DNA of 64,000 bases from Gammaproteobacteria bacterium (GTDB lineage Bacteria; Pseudomonadota; Gammaproteobacteria; UBA5861): positions 124,001 to 188,000 of the forward strand of contig JAKSCV010000036.1 of assembly GCA_022360445.1 (NCBI GenBank), in the 5' to 3' direction. This document shows, piece by piece, positions 47,760 to 56,392 of the stretch. Position numbers and translations under genes: made by a program. A model generated the notes under the pieces. It had not been told where the DNA came from, ran no database searches, and saw only the letters and a program-made list of their open reading frames with translations. Position 1 is the stretch's first letter; every line of letters begins with the position of its first letter.

Positions 47760-48766
47760 GCGATCGCCTCAACGTATCTCACCGGAAAAGCCGTTTGCTG
47801 GAAGTGCTACCTGGGATCTTCCAACTGCGGCTGCCGCTGGCTTTTGGCTTGGGGCATTCCAACGCTTATGTCCTTCGCGACGGCGATGCTTGGCTGCTCT
47901 ATGATTGCGGCTACAGTTCAGTTGATTGCCAAGCGGTTTGGCAGGAACTGCTTCAGGATGAGTTACGTGGAGGGGTCGCCCGGATTGTGGTTTCCCACCA
48001 CCACCCTGACCACATGGGCAATGCGCGCTGGCTGCAGCAGGCTACGGAGGCGGAAATTTACATGGCCGATGCAGAAAAACACTGTGCCGAAGTTTATCAC
48101 CAGAGTGACATTGGTGGACAATTTCAGGCCTTTCTGGAAAGGCATGGCATGGGTCGCGCGAGTGCACAGCAAGTGGTTGAGCAATATGTCCAGAGCCAGC
48201 TGACTTCCCCTTTGCCAGAAAGAACACAACCGATTAAGGCCGGGGATATTTTCGCCGCGGGTTCTTACCGTTTCCAGGCGTATATGCTGGGTGGGCACAG
48301 TGATGCGCAGGTCATCTTATTTGATGCTGAAACCGGGGCAGCCTTGGTGAGTGACCACCTCCTGCAGTTTATTACGCCGAATATCGCGCTATGGCCCTAT
48401 GGCGACCGTAAGCCACTGACTAGCTATTTCGAAAGCCTGGAAGTATTAAAAGGTTTGAATATTCAAACCGTACTGCCTGGACACCACAAGGTTTATCGTG
48501 CAGCGGGTCATCGCATTGAACAGCTGAAAGCTCATCACAGAGATTTGTTGGAAAAAATAGAAAATCATTTAGTGGGCAAGCTGAGTGCTTTTGATCTGGC
48601 GGCCCGAGTGTTTGGGACAACCATTTTTCGTGAAACGCGTTTTGTGCTGCATAAAATGCTGGCTCAGCAGGAAGTACTGTCTCATTTGCAGTATCTTAAC
48701 TCAACGGGCCGGGTGCTCAAAAATGAAGACGATCGTGTCTATTGGCAAACAGCACCATCGCTTTAG
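47756..48766 (+). CDS. MBL-fold metallohydrolase
   Basis: This is a 336-residue metallo-beta-lactamase-fold hydrolase. The TTG start overlaps the preceding stop (TTGA). The metal site is VSHHHPDHMGNARW, with further ligands in MLGGHSDAQVILF, ALVSDHLL and VLPGHHKVY. The C-terminal helical domain (LEKIENHLVGKLSAFDLAAR) is that of the glyoxalase II/LACTB2-like subgroup. Within the acyl-CoA operon a thioesterase function is plausible (inference). Confidence 0.88.
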   Translation: MSDRLNVSHRKSRLLEVLPGIFQLRLPLAFGLGHSNAYVLRDGDAWLLYDCGYSSVDCQAVWQELLQDELRGGVARIVVSHHHPDHMGNARWLQQATEAEIYMADAEKHCAEVYHQSDIGGQFQAFLERHGMGRASAQQVVEQYVQSQLTSPLPERTQPIKAGDIFAAGSYRFQAYMLGGHSDAQVILFDAETGAALVSDHLLQFITPNIALWPYGDRKPLTSYFESLEVLKGLNIQTVLPGHHKVYRAAGHRIEQLKAHHRDLLEKIENHLVGKLSAFDLAARVFGTTIFRETRFVLHKMLAQQEVLSHLQYLNSTGRVLKNEDDRVYWQTAPSL

Positions 48767-48798
48767 CACGCTTACTTAAAACCATACGGGGAAAAATA

Positions 48799-50034
48799 AT
48801 GGAAGACGTTTACATTGTTGGCGTAGGTATGACGCCATTCGGCAAGTTCCTGGATAAGTCTGTCAAACAACTTACGCGGGAATCAGTCAGCCAGGCGATG
48901 ACGGATACCGGTGCTCGTTTGGCCGATATTGAATCTGCCTACTTTTCAAATACAGGCCAGGGCCATTTTGAAGGCCAGTTAATGGTGGGAGGAGAAGTTG
49001 CTCTGCGCGATATGGGCTTTGAAGGTATTCCCATCGTCAACACCGAAAATGCCTGCGCCAGTGCCAGCACAGCGCTCTACCTTGCCGTTCAAGCCGTTGC
49101 ATCGGGTCAGTCAGAAGTGGCTCTGGCCGTTGGTGCAGAGAAAATGTACAGCAAAGACCGTGAAAAAATGTTCAGTGTTTTTGACGGGGCCTGGGATGTA
49201 GCCACCCCCCAGGCGAACTATGCCAGGCTGGAAGCGCTGGCAGCGGACTTTCCTCGTCCGGGTGGAGAAGAAGAGAGTGGTCAGCGCAGCCTGTTTATGG
49301 ATGTTTATGCGTTTCTTACACGCTACCACATGAAAAATTTTGGGACGACGCAGGAACACTTAGCAATGGTGGCGTCCAAAAACCATTATCATTCCTCGCT
49401 GAATCCACTGTCTCAATTTCAAAACACGATGACCGTGGAAGAAGTCATGCAAGCCAGAGAAGTATCCTGGCCACTCACCTTGCCCATGTGCGCTCCGATC
49501 AGTGATGGCTCGGCTGCGGCGATTATTTGCAATCGCGAAGCATTGGAGCGGTTTGACCGGGCGCGGGCGATAAAAGTCTGTGCCAGCGTGCTGGCCAGTG
49601 GTACGAACCGTAAGCCAGAGGAACATGAAAAGCACCTGTGTCGATTGGCAGCCAATAAGGCCTATGACAAAGCGGGCGTTGGTCCTGAGGACATGTCATT
49701 GGCAGAAGTGCATGATGCAACGGCCTTTGCCGAAATCCTACAAACAGAAAATTTGGGTTTTTGCCCGATTGGCGAAGGCGGTGCACTGGCAGCATCGGGA
49801 GCCACTCGTTTGGGTGGGCGCATTCCTGTCAATGTTTCAGGTGGTTTGGAGTCTAAAGGACATCCAATTGGAGCAACGGGGCTGGCGCAAATCTATGAAA
49901 TGGTCTTGCAGTTGCGGGGTGAAGCGGGTGAACGCCAGGTAGAAGGTACGCAATTCGCCATTGCTGAAAATGGAGGGGGTTTTTACGGGATTGAAGAAGC
50001 CGCCGCCGTGATTACTATTTTGGGGAAACCTTAA
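48799..50034 (+). CDS. Thiolase family protein (SCP-x type)
   Basis: This is a 411-residue thiolase-fold enzyme, probably cleaving 3-ketoacyl-CoA. ATG 48799 (MEDVYIVGVGMTPFGKF) has GGGGA upstream; the longer frame overlaps the previous gene. The nucleophilic cysteine is present in NACASASTALYLAVQAV, and the active-site histidine is in ESKGHPIGATGLAQIYEM. It therefore differs from the cysteine-less thiolase-fold protein at 36078. Here no DUF35 gene is next to it. Confidence 0.92.
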   Translation: MEDVYIVGVGMTPFGKFLDKSVKQLTRESVSQAMTDTGARLADIESAYFSNTGQGHFEGQLMVGGEVALRDMGFEGIPIVNTENACASASTALYLAVQAVASGQSEVALAVGAEKMYSKDREKMFSVFDGAWDVATPQANYARLEALAADFPRPGGEEESGQRSLFMDVYAFLTRYHMKNFGTTQEHLAMVASKNHYHSSLNPLSQFQNTMTVEEVMQAREVSWPLTLPMCAPISDGSAAAIICNREALERFDRARAIKVCASVLASGTNRKPEEHEKHLCRLAANKAYDKAGVGPEDMSLAEVHDATAFAEILQTENLGFCPIGEGGALAASGATRLGGRIPVNVSGGLESKGHPIGATGLAQIYEMVLQLRGEAGERQVEGTQFAIAENGGGFYGIEEAAAVITILGKP

Positions 50035-50057
50035 ACTAACCTGCCAGGTGGAGCGAG

Positions 50058-51293
50058 ATGAAAGCCTCAGATAACGCGCAACAAAAAAAGATGTTGAAGC
50101 AGCCTCTGTCAGGCATTCGTGTTCTGGATATTGCAACGTTCCAGGCGGCACCGCTGGCCGCAACCATTCTCGGGGAGTTTGGTGCGGAAGTGATCAAAAT
50201 TGAGCAACCCGACGGTGGGGACCCCTTGCGGCAGTATGGCACTCTTGACCCGTGTGGTGACTCCTACCTTTGGCTGAGTGAAGCCCGCAACAAAAAATCC
50301 ATCACTCTCAATTTGCGCGAACCGGAAGGTGTCACCTTGTTCAAAAAAATGGTGGCTAAAGCCGATGTTGTCACCGAAAACTTTCGCCCTGGCACTTTGG
50401 AAAAGTGGGGGCTCGGCTACGAAACTTTGCGCGGCATCAATCCCGGGATTGTGATGTTACGGATCTCTGCTTATGGGCAGACAGGCCCTAACAAGGATTT
50501 GCCTGGTTTTGCCCGGGTTGCCCATGCTTTTAGCGGCGTCAGTTACCAGACGGGGGACTCTGACCGTCCGCCGGCCTCACCCGGTATCGCCGGGCTGGGG
50601 GATTATCTGTCTGGTGTATATGGGGCTTTGGGCGTGATGATGGCCTTACGGGCGCGGGAGGTTAACGACGGTATCGGGCAGTTTGTGGATATTGGTTTGT
50701 ACGAGCCTATTTTCCGGATGATGGATGAACTTGCGCCTGCATACGCAAAAACCGGTCAAGTGCGCGAACGCATGGGGGCCGATATTGCGATCGCCTGCCC
50801 TCACAGCCACTATCCAACACAGGATGGAAAGTGGGTGGCGATTGCCTGCTCCAGCGACAAAATGTTTGAACGCTTGGCCGCGGCAATGGGTAAGCCAGAG
50901 ATGGCAGTGGATCACCGCTATGCCAAAGCCCATGCACGGATTGAACGCCGTGACCATATGAATGAGCTTGTCAGCACGTGGACCTCGGCGCAGACACAAA
51001 GCGAGGTGCTGGCCGTGTGTGAAGCGTTTGATGTGCCTTGCGGGCCTGTGCACAGCATTGCAGACATCTTTAATGACCCCCAATATGCCGCTCGTGAGAA
51101 TTTATTGCAGTTGGTGAACACACGGGCCGGGGATGTCGTCTTGCCCGGTATTTTACCGATTTTGTCCGAAACGCCGGGGCAGTTTTCCCACGTTGGTCCG
51201 GCCTTGGGTGAGCACAGCGTGGCTGTGTACGCCGAGCTTTTGGATTTGTCGATGACTGAGCTCAAAACGTTGCGTGAAAAGGGTGTGATTTAG
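50058..51293 (+). CDS. CaiB/BaiF family CoA transferase
   Basis: This is a 411-residue class III CoA transferase. Motifs are LSGIRVLDIATFQAAPLAAT, FGAEVIKIEQPDGGDPLRQ, VTENFRPGTLEKWGLGY and the likely catalytic aspartate in AGLGDYLSGVYGALGVM. It diverges from the other CaiB in the operon, so the two are unlikely to be redundant. The ATG has GGTGGAGCG upstream. A CoA donor such as succinyl-CoA and an unknown acceptor acid are inferred only from the family. Confidence 0.92.
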   Translation: MKASDNAQQKKMLKQPLSGIRVLDIATFQAAPLAATILGEFGAEVIKIEQPDGGDPLRQYGTLDPCGDSYLWLSEARNKKSITLNLREPEGVTLFKKMVAKADVVTENFRPGTLEKWGLGYETLRGINPGIVMLRISAYGQTGPNKDLPGFARVAHAFSGVSYQTGDSDRPPASPGIAGLGDYLSGVYGALGVMMALRAREVNDGIGQFVDIGLYEPIFRMMDELAPAYAKTGQVRERMGADIAIACPHSHYPTQDGKWVAIACSSDKMFERLAAAMGKPEMAVDHRYAKAHARIERRDHMNELVSTWTSAQTQSEVLAVCEAFDVPCGPVHSIADIFNDPQYAARENLLQLVNTRAGDVVLPGILPILSETPGQFSHVGPALGEHSVAVYAELLDLSMTELKTLREKGVI

Positions 51294-51328
51294 GCGCTAT
51301 CAATGGTGGGTAGGGAGGTGGAGCAGAA

Positions 51329-51718
51329 ATGGTAACGGGTGGTTGTCTTTGCGGGAGCGTAACATATCGCATCCTTGGCAAGGTAGGGGATATTGTTCAT
51401 TGCCACTGCCAAACGTGTCGTAAGGCGCATGGTGCGGCTTTTTCAAGTGTGGCGGCTGTTAACGAACACGAGTTTGAATTGTCGGGCCGTGATTGTTTGC
51501 GATCCTATGAATCATCCCCAGGTAAAAAACGTTATTTTTGTTCAAACTGTGGCACCCATCTATATGCCAAGCGGCAGATGGCCGCACATATTATTTTGCG
51601 TTTGGGCTCATTGGATATTGATCCTGGTGCACAAGAAAAGTGCCATATCTGGGTGTCGCAAAAGGCCCCCTGGTACAGTATTAACAGCGCTCTGCCCGAG
51701 CACGAGAAGGGGGAATAA
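51329..51718 (+). CDS. GFA family (CENP-V/Gfa-like) zinc protein
   Basis: This is a 129-residue beta-fold protein with the zinc-binding pattern GGCLCGSVTY, HCHCQTCRK and FCSNCGTHLY. The family was named for glutathione-dependent formaldehyde-activating enzyme, but most members have no proven reaction. It is the last gene of the acyl-CoA operon, 36 nt after CaiB, with GGAGG upstream. Confidence 0.9.
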   Translation: MVTGGCLCGSVTYRILGKVGDIVHCHCQTCRKAHGAAFSSVAAVNEHEFELSGRDCLRSYESSPGKKRYFCSNCGTHLYAKRQMAAHIILRLGSLDIDPGAQEKCHIWVSQKAPWYSINSALPEHEKGE

Positions 51719-51763
51719 GCTATTTGCCTTAGCTTAGTGGGACAGGGTACTGGCTTGTCTCAG

Positions 51764-53767
51764 CTAGCCAATGTTTTTGGTCACCCCATTCCAGCTCGAA
51801 AGCAATGCCTGGAATTCGGGCTCTGGGCGAGGTTTGCTGATGTAATACCCTTGGGCCTCGTGGCACTTTAGTGTTTTCAGAAAGTTGTATTGTGCAATTT
51901 CTTCGATACCCTCTGCGACAACGCTGAGTTTTAAGCTTTGGCTCATAGCCAGGATAGCTTCGACAATGGCTTTATCGTCTGAATTGGTCAATATGTCCCG
52001 GATAAAGGAGCGGTCAATTTTGAGCTTATCAATAGGGAATTGCTTGAGCAGCAGGAGGGATGAGTACCCGGTGCCAAAGTCATCCACAGCGATCACAAAG
52101 CCGATTTCGTGCAATTGGTTTAAAACGTCGACGGCATTTTCTGCGTCACGGGTCATGGATGACTCTGTCAATTCCAGTTCAAAGTGACGGGCACTGACCT
52201 GTTCTTTGCGTAAAATATCAAGAAAGCGTGCAGGTAATGAGGGCTCAATTTGTGAGGGAGATAAATTGATCGCGATGGGTACGATCGGTTGATGGGTTTG
52301 CTGCCATTCGCGAACTTGCTTGCAGGCCTCTCGAAAGACCCAGGCGCCGACTTCTTTAACCATACCGGATGTTTCGATGGCGTCAATAAACTCGCCGGGG
52401 GGGAGTATTCCGCGTGTCGGGTGCGCCCAGCGAAGCAGGGCTTCTGCACCTGTGATTTGATCGGTTTCCAAAGATACCTTTGCTTGATAAAACAGGCAAA
52501 ATTGATTGCTCAGATAGGCGGTTTTAAGCTCTTTTTCAAATAGCAGACTGTTGTGCCCGCGTACGTCCCGGGTGTTGGCTGAGTAGAGAGCGGTGTTGTT
52601 CCGCCCATCGTGTTTGGCCTGGTACATGGCCATCTCGGCCCGGTGGAGCAATGTGCGGACATTGATGGTGTTATCCGTAATGAGACACGAACCCAAACTG
52701 AAATCGATGTCCAGCTTTTCGGAGGCAATTGCTGCTGAGTACGGCTTTGTCAGAGTCGACAAACAGCTTTTCATCAGGGTGATGGCATCACTACGATTGA
52801 ACTCACCGGCAATGAAAAAAGCAAACTCATCGCCCGTGATACGGGCCGTTGCGGTCAATTCTGGATGGTAATCGATCGTGTTTTTTAATGCGTCGCCATC
52901 AAACAGGTCGCGCAATCTGTCGGCGATGAGTTTCAGGAGCTTATGACCTGTTTGAAAGCTGTAAGCGCCATTGATGCGGTTGAAACCTTCGATATCAATG
53001 TAGGCGATGATGCCTTGCTGATTACTGTCGATAGCGAGTGTGTTGCGTACATGCTGTAAAAAGGCTTTTGTGTTTAACAGTCCGGTGTGGAGGTCATGTG
53101 TGGTGTGATAGGCTAATTCTTTATTGCTCTGCTCAACTTTTTTAAAAAGTGTTTGACGTTGTTGCTCAACTTTTTGGTACAAAACGGTGTTTTCGTAGGC
53201 GTGAGCACCGTTAAATAAGATGACAGAAATGAGCTTTTTCATGGCCTCGGTCAAACGTTTTGACGCCGGTAGTGAGGCCACGAGCATGCCGTATATCTGG
53301 CTGGGTGTTGCAAAGACACTTAGGACTGTTTTGTATTCAGGCTGCGTGGACGTAAAGATATGGGGTAAGTGGTAATTCAATGCCCAGGCAAATTCGGCTT
53401 GGCGAATGGACGCATCAATTTCAGAGACTAATACGGCATATTGCTCAGGGGGTTCGCAAACCTGAAGCTCAAATTCCCCGGTTTCACGGTCAGCGATCAT
53501 TAAACCCAGTGAGTCCAGTTCCGTAGCATCCGCGATGCTTCCGAGGATGCTCTTTAAAATGTTGATCGGGTCTTTTTGCTTGGTGCTGTCGCCATGAATA
53601 GCACTGACTTCTGACAGTTTGTCGAGTGAAATCAGGTGCCATCGGTTTTCTTTTTCCAATGCATCCATGCGTTTTTCGAGCCAGGTGGCTTCTTTTTGTA
53701 AAGCCTCCTTGTGAGCAGATAGGTGTTGCTCGGGGTTACTCTCTGAATGTCTATCAATGTGGCCCAT
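51764..53767 (-). CDS. Diguanylate cyclase/phosphodiesterase (GGDEF-EAL) with GAF-like sensor
   Basis: This is a 667-residue signalling protein for cyclic-di-GMP. A short coiled coil and a GAF-like domain (to about residue 200) are followed by a GGDEF domain whose motif reads ARITGDEFAFF, then an EAL domain. The EAL part keeps GAEALLRW, ELTESSM, DDFGTGYSSL, LKIDRSFI and EGIEE, so phosphodiesterase activity is likely. The GGDEF motif has T in place of the first G, so cyclase activity is doubtful. It follows the HDOD gene by 3 nt. Confidence 0.92.
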   Translation of the reverse strand: MGHIDRHSESNPEQHLSAHKEALQKEATWLEKRMDALEKENRWHLISLDKLSEVSAIHGDSTKQKDPINILKSILGSIADATELDSLGLMIADRETGEFELQVCEPPEQYAVLVSEIDASIRQAEFAWALNYHLPHIFTSTQPEYKTVLSVFATPSQIYGMLVASLPASKRLTEAMKKLISVILFNGAHAYENTVLYQKVEQQRQTLFKKVEQSNKELAYHTTHDLHTGLLNTKAFLQHVRNTLAIDSNQQGIIAYIDIEGFNRINGAYSFQTGHKLLKLIADRLRDLFDGDALKNTIDYHPELTATARITGDEFAFFIAGEFNRSDAITLMKSCLSTLTKPYSAAIASEKLDIDFSLGSCLITDNTINVRTLLHRAEMAMYQAKHDGRNNTALYSANTRDVRGHNSLLFEKELKTAYLSNQFCLFYQAKVSLETDQITGAEALLRWAHPTRGILPPGEFIDAIETSGMVKEVGAWVFREACKQVREWQQTHQPIVPIAINLSPSQIEPSLPARFLDILRKEQVSARHFELELTESSMTRDAENAVDVLNQLHEIGFVIAVDDFGTGYSSLLLLKQFPIDKLKIDRSFIRDILTNSDDKAIVEAILAMSQSLKLSVVAEGIEEIAQYNFLKTLKCHEAQGYYISKPRPEPEFQALLSSWNGVTKNIG

Positions 53768-53770
53768 ACA

Positions 53771-54622
53771 TTATGCCGCTAAAAATACTTGTATCGCGTC
53801 GATGTGCTGATTTTGTGTTTGCGTAATAATTTCTGGCAGTGACGATTCCTGTAGTTCACACAGATCCCAAGCGCTTTCATTGAGTCTGGGCACCATACGT
53901 TGGCCGCTAATTCCCATTTTTGTGGCGATAACGATCAGGTCTGCAATATGCAGGGTAGCGGCAGCGAGCTGGTAATCGTTTGGAGCCGACTCGGGGTCAT
54001 GGTGAAACAAAATGGGTTCTGTCAGGCTCAGTGGGATGTTCCAATGGGCCAGCAGTCCGGATCCTGCCATCGAGTGATCAAAACCTAAGGTCTGGTGTTC
54101 CAGGATATGAACAGCAATACCCGTTTGATCATGGTTTTCTAGAATCTGTTGCATGGCCTCGGGCTCTTGAAGAAAAAGCATGAGTAAACCCAAGTCATGG
54201 AACAGTGCGGCGACATAAAATTGCTCAATATTTTTCTCGCGCCGCCAAATGGCGATATTGCGGGCAGTGATGCCGCAGGCAATGCTGTGAGCCCAAAAAT
54301 TCTTGAGGTCAATACCTTGTATTTTCATCCTGCTGAACTGCGTAATGACCGCTGTCGCTAGCACGAGGTCTCTAAGCTGCCGAGTGCCCACTTGCATAAC
54401 CGCACGGTTGATACTAGTGATCTCGCTACCAAAGTTATACAGGCTGCTGTTTGCCAGGCGCAGTATTTGTGCAGCGGTATTGGGGTCCCGATTGATAATA
54501 ACCGCGATATCGTCGATCGATGAATCTGGGTCATCAATAGCTGATTGCAGTTCGTGATATATGCTCGGTAAAGAGGCCAGCTGGCTGGTTCGGGCAATGA
54601 TGTCTTCCAGCGAGTCACTCAT
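53771..54622 (-). CDS. HDOD domain signalling protein
   Basis: This is a 283-residue HDOD-domain protein of the HD superfamily lacking a full metal site. TSQLASLPSIYHELQSAI and RDPNTAAQILRLANSS are typical, followed by VATLVF-like hydrophobic helices and the HDLGLLMLFLQ segment. HDOD proteins act in signalling output. The ATG overlaps the stop of the upstream small gene (ATGA), and the GGDEF-EAL gene follows directly, so the three form one regulatory operon. Confidence 0.9.
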   Translation of the reverse strand: MSDSLEDIIARTSQLASLPSIYHELQSAIDDPDSSIDDIAVIINRDPNTAAQILRLANSSLYNFGSEITSINRAVMQVGTRQLRDLVLATAVITQFSRMKIQGIDLKNFWAHSIACGITARNIAIWRREKNIEQFYVAALFHDLGLLMLFLQEPEAMQQILENHDQTGIAVHILEHQTLGFDHSMAGSGLLAHWNIPLSLTEPILFHHDPESAPNDYQLAAATLHIADLIVIATKMGISGQRMVPRLNESAWDLCELQESSLPEIITQTQNQHIDAIQVFLAA

Positions 54623-54948
54623 CCGTGTCCCTGCCCTTGTTGCACTAATTCTCTGTCTACGCAGATTTCAACGAGCATGCTGATCGCAGGGTGACTAAAG
54701 TCATTACCGTTAAAGTTCTTTTTCACTTCCTCTCTGACCAAGGCACGGATTTCTGGGTCAATGTCTTCTAGGCCATTCTCCTCGGCATCCGTGATACAAA
54801 CCGTCGAAATACCCCAGGTTTGAAATATTTTTAAGTGGCGTTCTTCAATCTCACAGCCTGCTTTTAAGAGCAGCCGCCCGCTCCGGTCTTTGACATCCGC
54901 AGCTAGAACAGAGCCGGTTTCTAGTTTGTCTAGGCTCACCTGATTCAT
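54619..54948 (-). CDS. Small protein resembling the N-domain of HD-GYP/HDOD proteins
   Basis: This is a 109-residue soluble protein. Its opening VSLDKLETGSVLAADVKDRS followed by GRLLLKAGCEIEERHL resembles the short beta-rich domain often found in front of HD-GYP domains. The C-terminal part (EIRALVREEVKKNFNGNDF) is helical. It is the first gene of the HDOD/GGDEF-EAL operon and is coupled to it by a 4-nt overlap. It probably acts as a small partner of the HDOD protein; no activity is claimed. Confidence 0.8.
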   Translation of the reverse strand: MNQVSLDKLETGSVLAADVKDRSGRLLLKAGCEIEERHLKIFQTWGISTVCITDAEENGLEDIDPEIRALVREEVKKNFNGNDFSHPAISMLVEICVDRELVQQGQGHG

Positions 54949-55056
54949 GTTGTCCCCATGGTGTATTACTTATGACAACTCACTTATCGGCCAGTGGTTT
55001 CTTTTTCTTTACGGGCGGAAAAGGTTCTGCTTGTTATTTTGTGAATTCAGAACGAC

Positions 55057-55084
55057 AAAAAAAATGGCGCGTGAGTGGGCGCCA
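55057..55084 (-). terminator. Rho-independent terminator downstream of rlmI
   Basis: TGGCGC and GCGCCA form a perfect stem with an 8-nt loop, followed on the minus strand by eight Ts. It is 35 nt after the rlmI stop, beyond the repeat end at 55096. Confidence 0.9.
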
Positions 55085-55095
55085 GAGGGGTAAAG

Positions 55096-55114
55096 CTTAA
55101 TCAGGGGTTCCTTA
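55096..55114. repeat. Solo end of the MITE-like repeat
   Basis: CTTAATCAGGGGTTCCTTA differs from the copy at 38548 by one base and matches the ends of the 35419-35577 element. It lies between the rlmI stop and its terminator. Confidence 0.55.
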
Positions 55115-55118
55115 GATG

Positions 55119-56345
55119 TTATGTGATCGCAGTCAGGCGGCTAAAAATAGCTTTGAGGTAGGCGGTTTCGGGCATGGCCGGGTGCATAGGGTGATCGGGC
55201 GCCTGATGGCCGTATTCGAGCACCTGTGCAAAACGCTTTTGTGCGTGTGCTGTTGATTGAACAACTCGCTGTAACGCGCTGGAAGGGAGATGCTGAGAGC
55301 AGCTGCAGGATACTAGAATACCCTCGGGAGCAAGTAAACGGCTGGCTTGCTGTGCCAATTTTTCATAACCTCTCAGGCCGGACCGAAAATCTTTCTTGCG
55401 TTTAATGAAAGCCGGTGGGTCAGTCACGATGACATCAAACTGTCTTTTTTCCTGCAATAGTTGCTCAAGCGCATCAAACGCTTTGCCACAAATGCTTTCG
55501 AAGCGTTCGTTAACACCGTTCAGGCGAGCATTTTGGGTGGCCATGTCGATGGCCGGTTGAGAGGCGTCAATGGCTGTCACCGTGCGTGCGCCTGCTAGCA
55601 GCGCCGAGATAGACCAGCCGCCTGCATAACTGCAAACATCCAGTACTCGCTGATTGATAGCATAGTGCTTAAAGCGTTCCCGGTTAGTACGTTGATCATA
55701 AAACCAGCCCGTTTTTTGACCCTGTTTGTGGATAATTCGAAAGCGCGCTTCGCCCTCGTAGACTGACCATTCTTCAGGGACTTCACCGTGAGTTTCTTCA
55801 CCCTCAGCTGTTAGTTGTTCTAGTGACCGCATGGCATTGTCATTTTGAATGAGCATTCCGGTCACACCCTTTATGTTTTGTAGGGTATCGAGCAGATCTG
55901 CTTTCACCGCCTCCATGCCGGCTGTGTTGATTTGAATGCTCAGAGTTTCTCCATAGCGGTCAACGACGAGACCTGGCAAAAAATCCCCTTCGCTATTGAT
56001 GAGTCGGTAATAAGGTTTGGTATATAAAGATGCCCTTAACTTTAGAGCCGATGAGATGCGTTCAGCCAGTAAAGAACGATCAAGCGGTCTACGTGTGTAG
56101 GCGTAAATCCGGGCGCAAATCAGAGAGTGAGGGTTGATGTAGGCCATGCCCAGAAACCGGTCGCGATGTGTATACAAAGCGACGTGTTCACCGGGTGCGA
56201 ACTCTTTTAGGGGTGAGCGCCCGGTGTCGACCTCATTGCTGAAGACCCATAAATGACCAGCCAGGATGCGTTTTTCTTCACCTTTTTTGAGGTAGATAGG
56301 GTTAGCCAACGGTAAACATCCTGGATTGCAGTAAAAGAAGCGCAT
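55119..56345 (-). CDS. rlmI: 23S rRNA (cytosine-5) methyltransferase RlmI
   Basis: This is a protein of up to 408 residues: an N-terminal PUA domain (YLKKGEEKRILAGHLWVFSN) and a SAM-dependent methyltransferase domain with VLDVCSYAGGWSISALLAG, FDVIVTDPPAFIKRKKDF and the cysteine motif LVSCSCSQH. It methylates C1962 of 23S rRNA in E. coli. The start is ATG 56345, or a TTG at 56309 with AGGA upstream giving 396 residues, which equals the E. coli length and may be the true one. Confidence 0.92.
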   Translation of the reverse strand: MRFFYCNPGCLPLANPIYLKKGEEKRILAGHLWVFSNEVDTGRSPLKEFAPGEHVALYTHRDRFLGMAYINPHSLICARIYAYTRRPLDRSLLAERISSALKLRASLYTKPYYRLINSEGDFLPGLVVDRYGETLSIQINTAGMEAVKADLLDTLQNIKGVTGMLIQNDNAMRSLEQLTAEGEETHGEVPEEWSVYEGEARFRIIHKQGQKTGWFYDQRTNRERFKHYAINQRVLDVCSYAGGWSISALLAGARTVTAIDASQPAIDMATQNARLNGVNERFESICGKAFDALEQLLQEKRQFDVIVTDPPAFIKRKKDFRSGLRGYEKLAQQASRLLAPEGILVSCSCSQHLPSSALQRVVQSTAHAQKRFAQVLEYGHQAPDHPMHPAMPETAYLKAIFSRLTAIT

Positions 56346-56392
56346 TGTAGCGCTCGAAAGAAGCGGAGCTCAACTTCGCAGTCCGTCATTCT

